Assembly (NCBI GenBank): GCA_902825775.1
Contig: CADECF010000008.1
Span: 62,001 to 126,000, forward strand
Direction: 5' to 3'
Source: an uncultured Lysobacteraceae bacterium
GTDB taxonomy: Bacteria; Pseudomonadota; Gammaproteobacteria; Xanthomonadales; Xanthomonadaceae
Length of the DNA stretch: 64,000 bases
Shown: in pieces, positions 44,007 to 53,135 of the stretch
How positions within the stretch are numbered: position 1 is the first letter of the stretch
How the letters are laid out: every line of letters begins with the position of its first letter
Translations under genes and position numbers: made by a program
Notes under the pieces: model-generated
Databases searched by the model: none
Seen by the model: only the letters and a program-made list of their open reading frames with translations
What the model was told of the DNA's origin: nothing

Positions 44007-46481
44007 ATGAGCGTCGCGCTTCCTTTTATCGCCTTCCTGTTCGCAGGCGCTTTCGCCGCCTACCACCGCTTGCGGCTTGCGGTTTGGGCAGCGTTGACCG
44101 CGAGCCTGCTGGTCGCCTGCTGGCTGCTGGGCGCCAACGCTACGGCCACGATCGTCGCCGGCGCGCTGGTCGCATTGATCGCGGTCCCGCTGCTGCTGCC
44201 GCAGATCCGCAAGCCGTTCATCACCGCGCCGCTGTTGAAGTTCTACACCAAGCTGCTGCCGCCGCTGTCGGAGACCGAACGCACCGCGTTGGAGTCGGGC
44301 ACGGTCGGTTTCGAAGGCGAGTTGTTCTCCGGCAAACCCGACTGGGACCAGTTGCTGTCGCAGCCCAAGCCGCAGCTGACCGCCGAAGAGCAGGCGTTCC
44401 TCGATGGCCCCTGCGAAGAGCTGTGCACGATGATCGACGAATGGGACATCACCCATGTGCGCGCAGATCTGCCGCCGGAGTTGTGGGACTACATCAAGCG
44501 CAACAAATTCTTCGGGCTCAACATTCCCAAGGAATACGGCGGCCTGGGTTTCTCGGCGCTGATGAACCACAAGGTGATCCAGAAGCTGGCGTCGATCTCA
44601 TCCACGGTCAGCTCCACCGTCGGCGTGCCCAACTCGCTGGGCCCGGCCGAAATGCTGATGCACTACGGCACCGAAGAGCAGAAGCAGCAATACCTGCCGC
44701 GCCTGGCCGATGGCCGCGAGGTGCCCTGCTTCGCCCTGACCGGGCCGTTCGCCGGCTCCGATGCGACTTCGATCCCGGACTACGGCATCGTCTGCCAGGG
44801 CGAGTGGAACGGCGCCAACGTGCTGGGCATCCGCCTGACCTTGAACAAGCGTTACATCACCCTCGCGCCTGTCGCCACGCTGGTCGGCGTCGCGTTCCGC
44901 ATGTACGACCCGGACGGTCTGCTCGGCGATAAGCGCGACATCGGCATCTCGCTGGCGCTGGTGCCGCACGACACGCCGGGGCTGGAGATCGGCCGCCGCC
45001 ACTTCCCGCTCAACACGCCGTTCCAGAACGGCCCGATCCACGGCAAGGACGTGTTCGTGCCGCTGTCGCAGCTGATCGGCGGCGAGGATTACGCGGGCAA
45101 GGGCTGGCAGATGCTGATGCAACTGCTGTCGATCGGCCGTTCGATCACCCTGCCCTCCACCGCCAGCGGCGGCGTCAAGATGGGCGCCGTCGTGTCGGGC
45201 GCGTACGCGCGCATCCGCAAGCAGTTCGGCTTGTCGGTGGGTCGTTTCGAAGGCGTGGAAGAAGCGCTCGCGCGCATCGGCGGCAAAGCTTACGCGGCCA
45301 GCGCGCTGTCGCAGGCCACCGCCGCGGCCGTGGCGCGCGGCGAGAACCCGGCGGTACCGTCGACCATCGCCAAATACCACTGCACCGAGATGGGCCGCGA
45401 AGTGATCAAGGACGTCATGGACATCCATGGCGGCAAGGGCATCATCCTCGGCCCGCGCAATTATCTCGGCCGCGCATGGCAGGCCACGCCGATCAGCATC
45501 ACGGTGGAAGGCGCCAACATCATGACCCGCAGCCTGATGATCTTCGGCCAGGGCGCGATCCTCTGCCATCCGTGGGTGATGAAGGAAATGAAGGCGGCGC
45601 AGCTGGAAGATCCCAAGCAGCGCATCGACGAATTCGACGCCAACCTGTTCGGCCATATCGGCTACGCGATTTCCAACGCCGTGCGCAGTTGGTGGTTCGG
45701 CTTGACCGCCGCGCGCATCGGCAGCGCGCCGGGCGACGATTACACGCGCCGTTTCTACCGCAAGCTCAACCGTTATTCCGCCTGCCTGTCGGTGATGTCG
45801 GACACCTCGATGCTGTTGCTCGGCGGCAAGCTGAAGTTCAAGGAATCGTTGTCGGGCCGGCTCGGCGACGTGCTCAGCAATCTCTACATCGCCAGCGCCA
45901 TGCTCAAGCGCTATCAGGACGAAGGCCATCCGGCCGGCGATCAGCCGCTGCTGGCCTGGGCTTTCCACGACAGCGTGCACAAGATCGAGCTGGCGTTGTC
46001 CGGCGCGCTGCGCAACTTCCCGATCCGTCCGATCGGCTGGCTGCTGTGGCTGTTGATCTTCCCGTGGGGTCGCCGTGCGCAGGCGCCGAGCGATCGATTG
46101 GGTCATCGCGTGGCCGCCTTGCTGATGACGCCGTGCGACGCGCGCGAGCGTCTCGCCGCCGGCGTTTTCCTGACGCCGTGCGCCAACAACCCGGCCGGCC
46201 GCATCAACAGCTACCTGCCGACGGCGATCCTGGCCGAGCCGGTCGAGCGCAAGTTCCTCAAGGCGCTGAAAAACAGCGATATCGAAGCGCTGGAGTTCGA
46301 TGCGCAGCTCGACGAAGGCGTCAAGGAAGGGTGGATCACGGCGGACGAGCGCACGCAGTTGGAAGAGCTGCGCAGGATCACGCTGGATACGATCATGGTC
46401 GACGACTTCGATCCGGAAGAGCTGCGCTCGGCCGGCTATCGAAGCGAGCGCCAAGCGCAAACGTCGCGCGCTGCTGCTTAA
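44007..46481 (+). CDS. fadE: Acyl-CoA dehydrogenase, FadE type
   Basis: An 824-residue enzyme for the first step of fatty-acid beta-oxidation, the introduction of a trans-2 double bond with FAD. As in E. coli FadE (about 814 residues), two N-terminal membrane segments (about 1-25 and 28-60) precede the acyl-CoA dehydrogenase domains. FALTGPFAGSDA and the catalytic-domain IHGGKGIILGPRNY stretch are seen, and a C-terminal extension (DUF1974-like) fills the last 280 residues. It is likely regulated by the divergent TetR protein. Confidence 0.93.
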   Translation: MSVALPFIAFLFAGAFAAYHRLRLAVWAALTASLLVACWLLGANATATIVAGALVALIAVPLLLPQIRKPFITAPLLKFYTKLLPPLSETERTALESGTVGFEGELFSGKPDWDQLLSQPKPQLTAEEQAFLDGPCEELCTMIDEWDITHVRADLPPELWDYIKRNKFFGLNIPKEYGGLGFSALMNHKVIQKLASISSTVSSTVGVPNSLGPAEMLMHYGTEEQKQQYLPRLADGREVPCFALTGPFAGSDATSIPDYGIVCQGEWNGANVLGIRLTLNKRYITLAPVATLVGVAFRMYDPDGLLGDKRDIGISLALVPHDTPGLEIGRRHFPLNTPFQNGPIHGKDVFVPLSQLIGGEDYAGKGWQMLMQLLSIGRSITLPSTASGGVKMGAVVSGAYARIRKQFGLSVGRFEGVEEALARIGGKAYAASALSQATAAAVARGENPAVPSTIAKYHCTEMGREVIKDVMDIHGGKGIILGPRNYLGRAWQATPISITVEGANIMTRSLMIFGQGAILCHPWVMKEMKAAQLEDPKQRIDEFDANLFGHIGYAISNAVRSWWFGLTAARIGSAPGDDYTRRFYRKLNRYSACLSVMSDTSMLLLGGKLKFKESLSGRLGDVLSNLYIASAMLKRYQDEGHPAGDQPLLAWAFHDSVHKIELALSGALRNFPIRPIGWLLWLLIFPWGRRAQAPSDRLGHRVAALLMTPCDARERLAAGVFLTPCANNPAGRINSYLPTAILAEPVERKFLKALKNSDIEALEFDAQLDEGVKEGWITADERTQLEELRRITLDTIMVDDFDPEELRSAGYRSERQAQTSRAAA

Positions 46482-46490
46482 GCCCGGCAT

Positions 46491-46557
46491 GTTGTGGGAG
46501 GGGCTTCAGCCCCGACGCTTTCGATTAAGCGTCGGGGCTGAAGCCCCTCCCGCAAAA
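46491..46557. repeat. Palindromic intergenic repeat, family B variant
   Basis: GTGGGAGGGGCTTCAGCCCCGACGC.. and its reverse complement form arms of about 28 bases with a short centre TTTCGATTAA. It lies just after the fadE stop and could act as a transcript 3' end. Confidence 0.82.
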
Positions 46558-46593
46558 GCAATACCAAAGGTCGATCGAACAAAGGGACGATCC

Positions 46594-47067
46594 GTGGCCA
46601 ATTCGTTGCTTTCGCTCTACCGCCGCATCATCCGCTGGCCCGCCGGCCATTGGCTGTTCACGCGTGCGGTCTGCTTCAAAGCGCCCTACTTCGCCAGCAT
46701 CTCGCCGCTCATCCAGACCTTGGAACCCAACCGCTGCGTGGCCACCTTCAGGCACCGCCGCCGCGTCACCAACCACCTCGGCACGGTGCATGCGATCGCG
46801 CTATGCAATATCGCCGAACTGAGCGCTGGCTTGATGACCGACGCCAGCCTGCCGCCGTCGATGCGCTGGATCCCCAAAGGCATGACCGTGGAATACGTGA
46901 AGAAAGCGGCCGGCACGATGTGCGCCACCGCGCTGCCGGGACAGAGGATCGTCGAATCCGCCGAAGGCTACGAACTGCCCGTGCATGTGACCGTCACCGA
47001 TCCGGACGACGAGACCGTGTTCCGCGCGCGCATTTTAATGTGGGTGTCGCCGCGGCCGTCTCGTTAG
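46594..47067 (+). CDS. DUF4442 hotdog-fold thioesterase-like protein
   Basis: A 157-residue protein from a GTG start with AAAGGGAC upstream. The pattern VTNHLGTVHAIALCNIAELSAG is the active-site helix region of PaaI/DUF4442 hotdog proteins, in which N-H-x-x-x-x-H replaces the usual HxG. It may hydrolyse or bind acyl-CoA, which fits its place after fadE. The open frame upstream of the GTG belongs to the shadow of fadE. Activity is unproven. Confidence 0.78.
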   Translation: MANSLLSLYRRIIRWPAGHWLFTRAVCFKAPYFASISPLIQTLEPNRCVATFRHRRRVTNHLGTVHAIALCNIAELSAGLMTDASLPPSMRWIPKGMTVEYVKKAAGTMCATALPGQRIVESAEGYELPVHVTVTDPDDETVFRARILMWVSPRPSR

Positions 47068-47071
47068 TCGT

Positions 47072-47154
47072 TTGTGGGAGCGGCTTTAGCCGCGAGCTTT
47101 TGATCTAGCTTTTCTGAGCTGGGGAAAGCTCGCGGCTAAAGCCGCTCCCACAAG
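47072..47154. repeat. Palindromic intergenic repeat, family B
   Basis: GTGGGAGCGGCTTTAGCCGC.. is matched by the reverse complement, as at 6418-6500. It lies between convergent genes (DUF4442 and DUF1304). A further partial copy CGCTCCCAC follows at 47157-47165. Confidence 0.85.
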
Positions 47155-47171
47155 ACCGCTCCCACGGATAA

Positions 47172-47519
47172 TCAGAGCAGCCAAGCGGCGATCGCTAACA
47201 ACGCCGGCAGCGCCTGCACATACAAAATCTTGCGGCTGACCGTCGCCGCGCCGTAAATGCCGGCGACGAACACGCACGCCAGGAAGAACAGACAGAACTC
47301 GCGCGATCCGGTAGCCAGTCCGTAAATCAGGCCTGCGGCCAGAAATCCGTTGTACAGCCCTTGATTGGCGGCCAGCACCTTCGACTGCTCCGCCTTTTCC
47401 CGCGATTGGCCGAAGACCTTGAGCCCCAGCGGCTTGGTCCACAAAAACATTTCCAACACCAGAAAATACACGTGCAGCAGCGCGACCAGAGCGGTGAGCA
47501 GTTGCGCGATCGACGACAT
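47172..47519 (-). CDS. DUF1304 family membrane protein
   Basis: A 115-residue integral membrane protein with four hydrophobic segments. The family signature includes HVYFLVLEMFLW, SKVLAANQGLYNGFLAAG and the closing AAWLL. The function of DUF1304 proteins is not known. ATG at 47519, with AGGTGGT upstream, was chosen over longer open frames, which lack hydrophobic pattern. Confidence 0.88.
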   Translation of the reverse strand: MSSIAQLLTALVALLHVYFLVLEMFLWTKPLGLKVFGQSREKAEQSKVLAANQGLYNGFLAAGLIYGLATGSREFCLFFLACVFVAGIYGAATVSRKILYVQALPALLAIAAWLL

Positions 47520-47566
47520 GGCACCACCTGTGAGCATCGGAAACCGCGATCGTACTACCGGACCGA

Positions 47567-48157
47567 TCAACGCGTCCGCCGCGCCGGCAGGCGCAGCACG
47601 TCGTTCTGATCGAGCAGATTGTCGCGCAGCTGCCAGCGGGCGCGGATACGGCTGGTTTCGCGGCGCATCGCCTTGGCGAGATCGGTGCACAAGGCGTCGC
47701 TGGGTCGGCGCAGCAAAGTCTGGCGGAGATCCTCGGCGGCGTCCAGCGCATGCTGCCGGTGCCGCGCTTCGTGGCGGGTGGTGCGTTCGCTGATCTCTTT
47801 CCAGTCAGCCTGCAGATGGGGCGGCACCGGCGTGGCGCGCTCCCAGCGCGGCAGATCGATCCGCACCGTCAACCGTATCTTGAGCTGGCGCACGATGCAG
47901 ACGCCGTTGCCTTGCATGAATTCGCTTTCCACCGCGAAATCGGATCGCGTCAGCCCGTGCGCGCGATGCGATATCTGTCCCGAATCCGGAACGCGCAGCG
48001 AACGCATCAGCTCTTCGCGATTGCGTCCGCTCACCGGGTAGTAGACGGTGGATTCTTCGACGATCAGTTGCGGTTCTACGCTCGCGCCCTGCGCATAGAC
48101 GCCGGCGCACGCCTGCAGCAACAGTACGGCGATCGCTCCCCGTAAAAGAGCCGTCAT
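47567..48157 (-). CDS. DUF922 family exported protein (putative zinc protease fold)
   Basis: A 196-residue protein with an N-terminal signal (ALLRGAIAVLLLQACAGVYAQ). The HExxH-like motif HEARH near residue 131, followed by QHAL, is the mark of DUF922, described as a Zn-dependent protease-like family. The surrounding pattern (VYYPVSGRN, DFAVESEF, ICIV-type strands) also fits. Its ATG overlaps the stop of the MFS gene as ATGA, so it is translated together with it. Proteolysis has not been proven for this family to my knowledge. Confidence 0.78.
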   Translation of the reverse strand: MTALLRGAIAVLLLQACAGVYAQGASVEPQLIVEESTVYYPVSGRNREELMRSLRVPDSGQISHRAHGLTRSDFAVESEFMQGNGVCIVRQLKIRLTVRIDLPRWERATPVPPHLQADWKEISERTTRHEARHRQHALDAAEDLRQTLLRRPSDALCTDLAKAMRRETSRIRARWQLRDNLLDQNDVLRLPARRTR

Positions 48158-49482
48158 GACGCGGAGCCACCGCCGCCTTCGGGCCTGTCGTCCGGCAGCG
48201 CGCGCTGCGCCCGGATCACGCGCCAAGCGCCGAAGGTCATGCCCAGCGCGACGCCGACGCCGGCCAGGAATACGACGCTCGAACCGAACGCCGACAGCGC
48301 TTTGTGCACCCACGCGAAGCTGACATCGCCGCCTCGGTATATCACCGTATCGATGGCGGTGGCCGCCTTGTAACGCCATTCGCGGGCCACACGCGTATAG
48401 ATGGTTTCGCGCGCCGGCTTGGCCAGCGAGAATTCGCCGGCCCGCGTCACCACCTGCACCACCGCCACCAGCATCGGCAACGGCGAAGCGGCCAGGACGC
48501 AGAAACCGAACAGGATGGCCAGCGCGGGAATCAGCAGCACCGGTCCGATGCCGTAACGCGACAACAGGAATCGGGTCAGCACCAACTGGATCACCAACGT
48601 CAATCCGTTCACCGCCAGGTCTATGCCCGAGTAGAAGGCCGTGCTCGCTTCGGCGCTGTCGTAGAACTTCCTGGCGATGGCCGCCTGTTCGTTGTAGAGC
48701 AAAGTGCCGACGCCGACGCCGAAGAAAGTCAGCATCGCCAGCGCGCGCAGCAACGGTTCGCGCGCGATCAGCTTCAAACCGGCCAGTACATGGCCGCCCA
48801 TCGGCACCTCGCCGCTCTTCCGGCCGCGTTCGCGTTCGCGCGCGACCGCCCACAGCCGCAACCGCAGGATGCAGACGATGCACATGCTCAGCAGCAACGC
48901 CGATACCACCAGCAGATTGGCGATGCCGACTCGTTCGACCAGCGCGCGGGTCAGGATCGGACCGAGAAAGGCGCCCAGCGTGCCGCCCGCACCGATATAG
49001 CCGTACACGCGCTTGGCCTCGTCGTTGTTGAACACGTCGGCCATGAAGCTCCAAAACACGGCCACCGCGAAAAGGTTGAACACCGTCAACCAGATGAAGA
49101 ACAGCAGGCCGCGCCCAGGCAGCTCGAAGCGGAAAGCGAAGTAGAAACCGATCAGGCAGGCGATGAAGAACCCGTATACCACGGGCAGAAACACCCGCCG
49201 CGGGTAACGGCTCACAAGCGCGCCGTACACCGGCTGCAACAGAAGCATGATCACGAAAGTGCCGGTGAACAGCGCCTGCAGCATGAAGTCTTGCAGCGAG
49301 ATGCCGTGCGCGCCGAACCAGTCGATCATCCATTGCGGGAATACCGTGGCTGCGTCGCGGGACGCGCCCATCGCTTCGCGCACGGGACGCAGGATGTAGT
49401 AGCCGGTGAGCAGGCAGAAGAAATACAGCAGCGCCCACCACAGCGGCGGCGAGTCGGCCAGCGCGGCGCGGAAACGGGACAT
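48154..49482 (-). CDS. MFS transporter
   Basis: A 442-residue permease with about twelve membrane segments. The first lies in WWALLYFFCLLTGYYILRPVREAMG, a start typical of a subgroup of MFS proteins related to the ATP/ADP-translocase (Tlc) class. Substrate cannot be told. The start is uncertain: ATG at 49482 has no good Shine-Dalgarno, and GTG codons at 49509 and upstream are open. It is divergent from the GMC oxidoreductase with about 150 bases between, and ends in an ATGA overlap with the DUF922 gene. Confidence 0.82.
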   Translation of the reverse strand: MSRFRAALADSPPLWWALLYFFCLLTGYYILRPVREAMGASRDAATVFPQWMIDWFGAHGISLQDFMLQALFTGTFVIMLLLQPVYGALVSRYPRRVFLPVVYGFFIACLIGFYFAFRFELPGRGLLFFIWLTVFNLFAVAVFWSFMADVFNNDEAKRVYGYIGAGGTLGAFLGPILTRALVERVGIANLLVVSALLLSMCIVCILRLRLWAVARERERGRKSGEVPMGGHVLAGLKLIAREPLLRALAMLTFFGVGVGTLLYNEQAAIARKFYDSAEASTAFYSGIDLAVNGLTLVIQLVLTRFLLSRYGIGPVLLIPALAILFGFCVLAASPLPMLVAVVQVVTRAGEFSLAKPARETIYTRVAREWRYKAATAIDTVIYRGGDVSFAWVHKALSAFGSSVVFLAGVGVALGMTFGAWRVIRAQRALPDDRPEGGGGSAS

Positions 49483-49632
49483 GTGGGGGGGAGAGGCGGG
49501 GCTGTTCACGGGCGGCGCGCGCGGCCTCCTGCGGGTTCGCGGCACGTTAGCCGATGCCCGCGCGACGCGCTACCGCCACAATCGACGACTGCGCCGAGCA
49601 TATGCTCTAACTTCGCCACCTACCTTCCGCCG

Positions 49633-51231
49633 ATGCCCGATTCTTCCGCGACGTACGACTACATCATCATCGGCGCGGGTTCGGCCGGCTGCGTATTGGC
49701 CAACCGGCTGTCCGAAGACCCCGCCGTCAAGATGCTGTTGCTGGAAGCCGGCCCTCGCGACTGGCACCCGTTCATCCACATGCCGGCCGGACTGGCCAAG
49801 CTCGTGGGCCAGAAAGGCGTCAACTGGAATTACGACACCGCGCCCGAGCCGCAGCTCAACCACCGCATGCTGTGGTGGCCGCGCGGCAAGGTGCTGGGCG
49901 GATCGAGTTCGATCAATGCGATGTGCTACATCCGCGGCGTGCCCGGCGACTACGACGATTGGGCCGCGCAAGGCGCGACCGGTTGGGATTGGGCTTCGGC
50001 GCTGCCTTATTTCAAGCGCAGCGAGGGCAATAGCCGCGGCGGCGATGCGCTGCATGGCGGAGACGGTCCGCTGACGGTGTCCGACCTGCGCTACACGAAT
50101 CCGTTGTCGCACGCCTTCATCGCCGCCGGCCAACAAGCGGGTTTCGCCGGCAATGCCGATTTCAACGGGCCCGGGCAGCAAGGCGTGGGCTTGTACCAGG
50201 TCACGCAACGCGGCGGCGCGCGCTGTTCGTCCGCGGTCGCCTATCTCGACCCCGCCAAGCCGCGCCCCAACCTGAGCGTGCATACCGGTGCGTTGGCGCA
50301 GCGCATCGTGATCGAGAACGGCCGCGCAATAGGCGTCGCCTACGCGCACGGCAGCAAGCAAATGCTCGCGCGCGCCGAACGCGAAGTACTGCTATCGGGC
50401 GGAGCGATCAACTCTCCGCAGCTGCTGATGCTGTCGGGCATCGGTCCGGCTGCGGAATTGCGCGAGAACGGGATCGATGTGGCGGTCGATGCCCCGGGCG
50501 TCGGCCAGAACCTGCAGGACCATCTGGATATCTGCACCCTGCAGCACTGCACGCAGGGCGTCAGCTACGACCGCGTCAGCGACGCCACCATCGCCTTCAA
50601 CTACTACCTGCGCGGCCATCGCGGGCCGGGCAGCAGCAATATCGCCGAAGCCGGCGGCTTCGTGCGCTCGCAATACGCGCCGGACGAGCGCGCCGATGTG
50701 CAGCTCCATTTCGTGCCGGCGATGCTCGACGACCACGGCAGGAAACGTTTGAAAGGCGACGGCTACACCCTGCACGCCTGCTTCCTGCGGCCTCGCAGCC
50801 GCGGCCGTATCCGATTGAACGGCGCAGACCCCGCGGCCAAGGCGCGCATCGAGGCCAATTACCTCAGCGATGCGGACGGCTTCGACCTGAAGATGATGGT
50901 GGAATGCGCGAAGATCTCGCGCGAGGTGTTCGCGCAGAAAGCGTTCGATCCTTACCGCGGCGCGCCGATCTTCCCCGAGCGCAGCGATTTGTCCGACGCC
51001 GAACTGGCCGAATTCGTCCGCGCCAAGGCCGAAACGGTCTACCATCCGATCGGCACCTGCCGCATGGGCAGCGACGACGCGTCGGTCGTCGATCCGCAGT
51101 TGCGCGTGCGCGGCGTCGATGGTTTGCGCGTGGTGGATGCCTCGGTAATGCCGTCGCTGATCGGCGGCAATACCAATGCGCCGACGATCATGATCGCCGA
51201 GCGCGCAGCCGATTTGATCCGCAATCGCTGA
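49633..51231 (+). CDS. GMC-family FAD-dependent oxidoreductase (choline dehydrogenase-like)
   Basis: A 532-residue flavoenzyme. The FAD-binding GAGSAG motif is at 14-19, LLEAGPR follows, the GMC signature is GKVLGGSSSINAM, and the second signature GAINSPQLLMLSGIGP is present. The C-terminal substrate part has HPIGTCRMG and the closing NTNAPTIMIAERAAD. It oxidises an alcohol. Choline is one possibility, but without betA/betB neighbours another alcohol is equally likely. The start is the first ATG before the FAD fold. The gene is divergent from the MFS gene. Confidence 0.93.
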   Translation: MPDSSATYDYIIIGAGSAGCVLANRLSEDPAVKMLLLEAGPRDWHPFIHMPAGLAKLVGQKGVNWNYDTAPEPQLNHRMLWWPRGKVLGGSSSINAMCYIRGVPGDYDDWAAQGATGWDWASALPYFKRSEGNSRGGDALHGGDGPLTVSDLRYTNPLSHAFIAAGQQAGFAGNADFNGPGQQGVGLYQVTQRGGARCSSAVAYLDPAKPRPNLSVHTGALAQRIVIENGRAIGVAYAHGSKQMLARAEREVLLSGGAINSPQLLMLSGIGPAAELRENGIDVAVDAPGVGQNLQDHLDICTLQHCTQGVSYDRVSDATIAFNYYLRGHRGPGSSNIAEAGGFVRSQYAPDERADVQLHFVPAMLDDHGRKRLKGDGYTLHACFLRPRSRGRIRLNGADPAAKARIEANYLSDADGFDLKMMVECAKISREVFAQKAFDPYRGAPIFPERSDLSDAELAEFVRAKAETVYHPIGTCRMGSDDASVVDPQLRVRGVDGLRVVDASVMPSLIGGNTNAPTIMIAERAADLIRNR

Positions 51232-51246
51232 TGCCTCTCTTTTAGC

Positions 51247-51321
51247 TGTCATCCCGAGCGGAGCGAGGGATCTACTCACCCGATCCCTGAAAGCAGGTCC
51301 CTCGCTGCGCTCGGGATGACA
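51247..51321. repeat. Palindromic intergenic repeat, family C
   Basis: GTCATCCCGAGCGGAGCGAG.. is matched by the reverse complement CTCGCTGCGCTCGGGATGAC, one base different from a perfect match. It separates two convergent genes. The other copy is at 15084. Confidence 0.85.
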
Positions 51322-51334
51322 GAAAAACAAAAAA

Positions 51335-52090
51335 TCAGGATTCCGGTATGAGGCTCAGATCCTCTCGGTAATCCCAGGTTTCGACTTTCGCTTCAGCGAC
51401 GGAAGCGGCCAGATCTTCCAGTAAACCCTGCCTGCGGGCCGTATCCGGAACACCAGCGACCAGCCATTCCAGACTCTCGCCACGCGCGCCGTAACCCGCC
51501 CAACCGTCGCGCGCGACCATCAGCATGTAGCCGGGCGTTTCGCCGCCCACGATCAACTCGTACCAGGTATGCGATGGCGCATCGGCCTGGCGCAACAGCG
51601 ACTCGCGGGCCGCGCGCACGGCCCTTTCGAAGCGGGCGGCAGTGCCGGGACGCACGCTGTAATGGAACACCTGCACGCTCTTCGACGGCTTCCACTGCTC
51701 CAGCGGAAACCCCGTACTCAATTCACGCCGCAAGCGATAGCTGGCGCGGAACGCGGTCTGCGCGTAGGGCGAAAAATTCTTCTGCGCATCGGCGCCGTCG
51801 CCGGCAGGATCGACGCGCTTATCGAAGGCGGCGAACGGCGCGCCGAAGCTGCCGTCGATGAACATGCCCACGCGATCGCCGTGCCCCACGTACCAGCCGT
51901 ACCAGACCAGCGGATCGCGCCTGGCCTTATGCCAGCGCAGGTGCGTGCGATAGCCCTCGTCCAACTGGGCTCCCATGCCGGGCTTGGCGAAATAGCCGTA
52001 CAGATGCGCGGCGTCGCCGCTGTCGCGGGTGGTCTGCGCATTCGCCGACAGGGCCGCAAACGCGGCCAACGCAAGGATCAAGCGTTTCAT
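51335..52090 (-). CDS. Exported protein of unknown function
   Basis: I do not recognise this 251-residue protein. A Sec signal peptide (LILALAAFAALSANAQ) is followed by a soluble domain with two similar-looking halves rich in aromatic residues (KPGMGAQLDEGYRTHLRWHKAR in the first, RPGTAARFERAVRAARESLL in the second; shown as landmarks). The pattern of alternating strands and helices recalls a ferredoxin-like dimeric barrel, but that is weak. The ATG at 52090 was chosen because of the signal peptide. It is divergent from the LysR gene, which may control it. Confidence 0.6.
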   Translation of the reverse strand: MKRLILALAAFAALSANAQTTRDSGDAAHLYGYFAKPGMGAQLDEGYRTHLRWHKARRDPLVWYGWYVGHGDRVGMFIDGSFGAPFAAFDKRVDPAGDGADAQKNFSPYAQTAFRASYRLRRELSTGFPLEQWKPSKSVQVFHYSVRPGTAARFERAVRAARESLLRQADAPSHTWYELIVGGETPGYMLMVARDGWAGYGARGESLEWLVAGVPDTARRQGLLEDLAASVAEAKVETWDYREDLSLIPES

Positions 52091-52190
52091 GGAAACGGAC
52101 TCTTGTTCGGATCGGGACAGCCTAGCCAAGACAGGCCGCGAGGACTATTTCAAATGCCCGCAGTTACGTTCGAAGCCCTAGAATGAAAGC

Positions 52191-53054
52191 ATGCAGCCCG
52201 ACTTCAAGCGCCTGTCCGTGTTCCGCACCGTGGTGGCCAGCGGCGGCGTGATCGCGGCGGCGCGCGAGCTGCACAAATCGCCTTCCGCCGTCACCTACGA
52301 CCTGCAGCAACTCGAACGCCTGCTCGGCGCGAAATTGTTCCGCAAATCGGGGCGCCGGCTCGCGCTCACGCCGCGCGGCCGCGCGTTGGCCGCATCGATC
52401 GAGCGCGCTTATCTGGACTTGCAGCACGCTTGGGAAAGCATCGGCGAGGCCGACGGCCTGGAACCGCTGCGCATCGCCTGCGTATCCGGATTCGGACGCT
52501 ATCGCCTGGTGCCGCGCCTGCTGCAGCTGCTGCCGCGGGACCGGCCGGTCGAAGTGCTGTTCCGCACCGCCAGCGGCGTGCAGACGTTGTTGGAAACCGG
52601 ACGCGTATCGCTCGGGGTGAGCTATCGGCCGCTGGTCACCGACGGCATCGCGTCGATGCTGTTGGGCGAGGAGGAATTGGCGCTGGTCGGACCGAAATCG
52701 CGGCGTGGCGCGCCTCCGCCCGGCGACATCCCGGCCCTGCCTTTCGTTACCTACGAAGAATTCGAATATGTCTTCTTCCGCTGGTTCGAGGCCAACGGCA
52801 TCCCGCTGCCGCAGCCCTGGAACCGGACCGATCATTTCGAAGAACTCGAGGAAGCGCTGGAGAGCGTCGCCAACGGCCGCGGCTGGTCGGTGGTGCCTCT
52901 GGATTCGGCGCTGGGCCGCGCTTACCGCTCGCGGGTGCAGGTGCACAGGCTCAAGCGGCGGGTGTGCTCGAACGAGATGCACCTGGTCGGCAGCGAGCGG
53001 GAATTGCGCAGCGAGGATGCCGCGTTGCTCAGACTGGCCGCGATCTCCGCCTAG
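52191..53054 (+). CDS. LysR family transcriptional regulator
   Basis: A 287-residue regulator. The N-terminal winged helix (about 4-65) reads FKRLSVFRTVVASGGVIAAARE and LTPRGRALA, and the ligand-binding domain follows (ACVSGFGRYRLVPRLLQLL onward). Its first start codon is about 100 bases from the divergent unknown exported protein gene. LysR proteins commonly control the divergent gene and themselves. The inducer is unknown. Confidence 0.9.
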   Translation: MQPDFKRLSVFRTVVASGGVIAAARELHKSPSAVTYDLQQLERLLGAKLFRKSGRRLALTPRGRALAASIERAYLDLQHAWESIGEADGLEPLRIACVSGFGRYRLVPRLLQLLPRDRPVEVLFRTASGVQTLLETGRVSLGVSYRPLVTDGIASMLLGEEELALVGPKSRRGAPPPGDIPALPFVTYEEFEYVFFRWFEANGIPLPQPWNRTDHFEELEEALESVANGRGWSVVPLDSALGRAYRSRVQVHRLKRRVCSNEMHLVGSERELRSEDAALLRLAAISA

Positions 53055-53058
53055 TTTT

Positions 53059-53132
53059 TGTAGAGTCGAGCTTGCTCGACTGCTCTTCTGGTCACGACAA
53101 AAAAAAGCAGTCGAGCAAGCTCGACTCTACAA
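53059..53132. repeat. Palindromic intergenic repeat, family A
   Basis: TGTAGAGTCGAGCTTGCTCG.. and the reverse complement. It lies between two convergent genes (LysR and M48) and begins four bases after the LysR stop. Confidence 0.87.
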
Positions 53133-53135
53133 AGT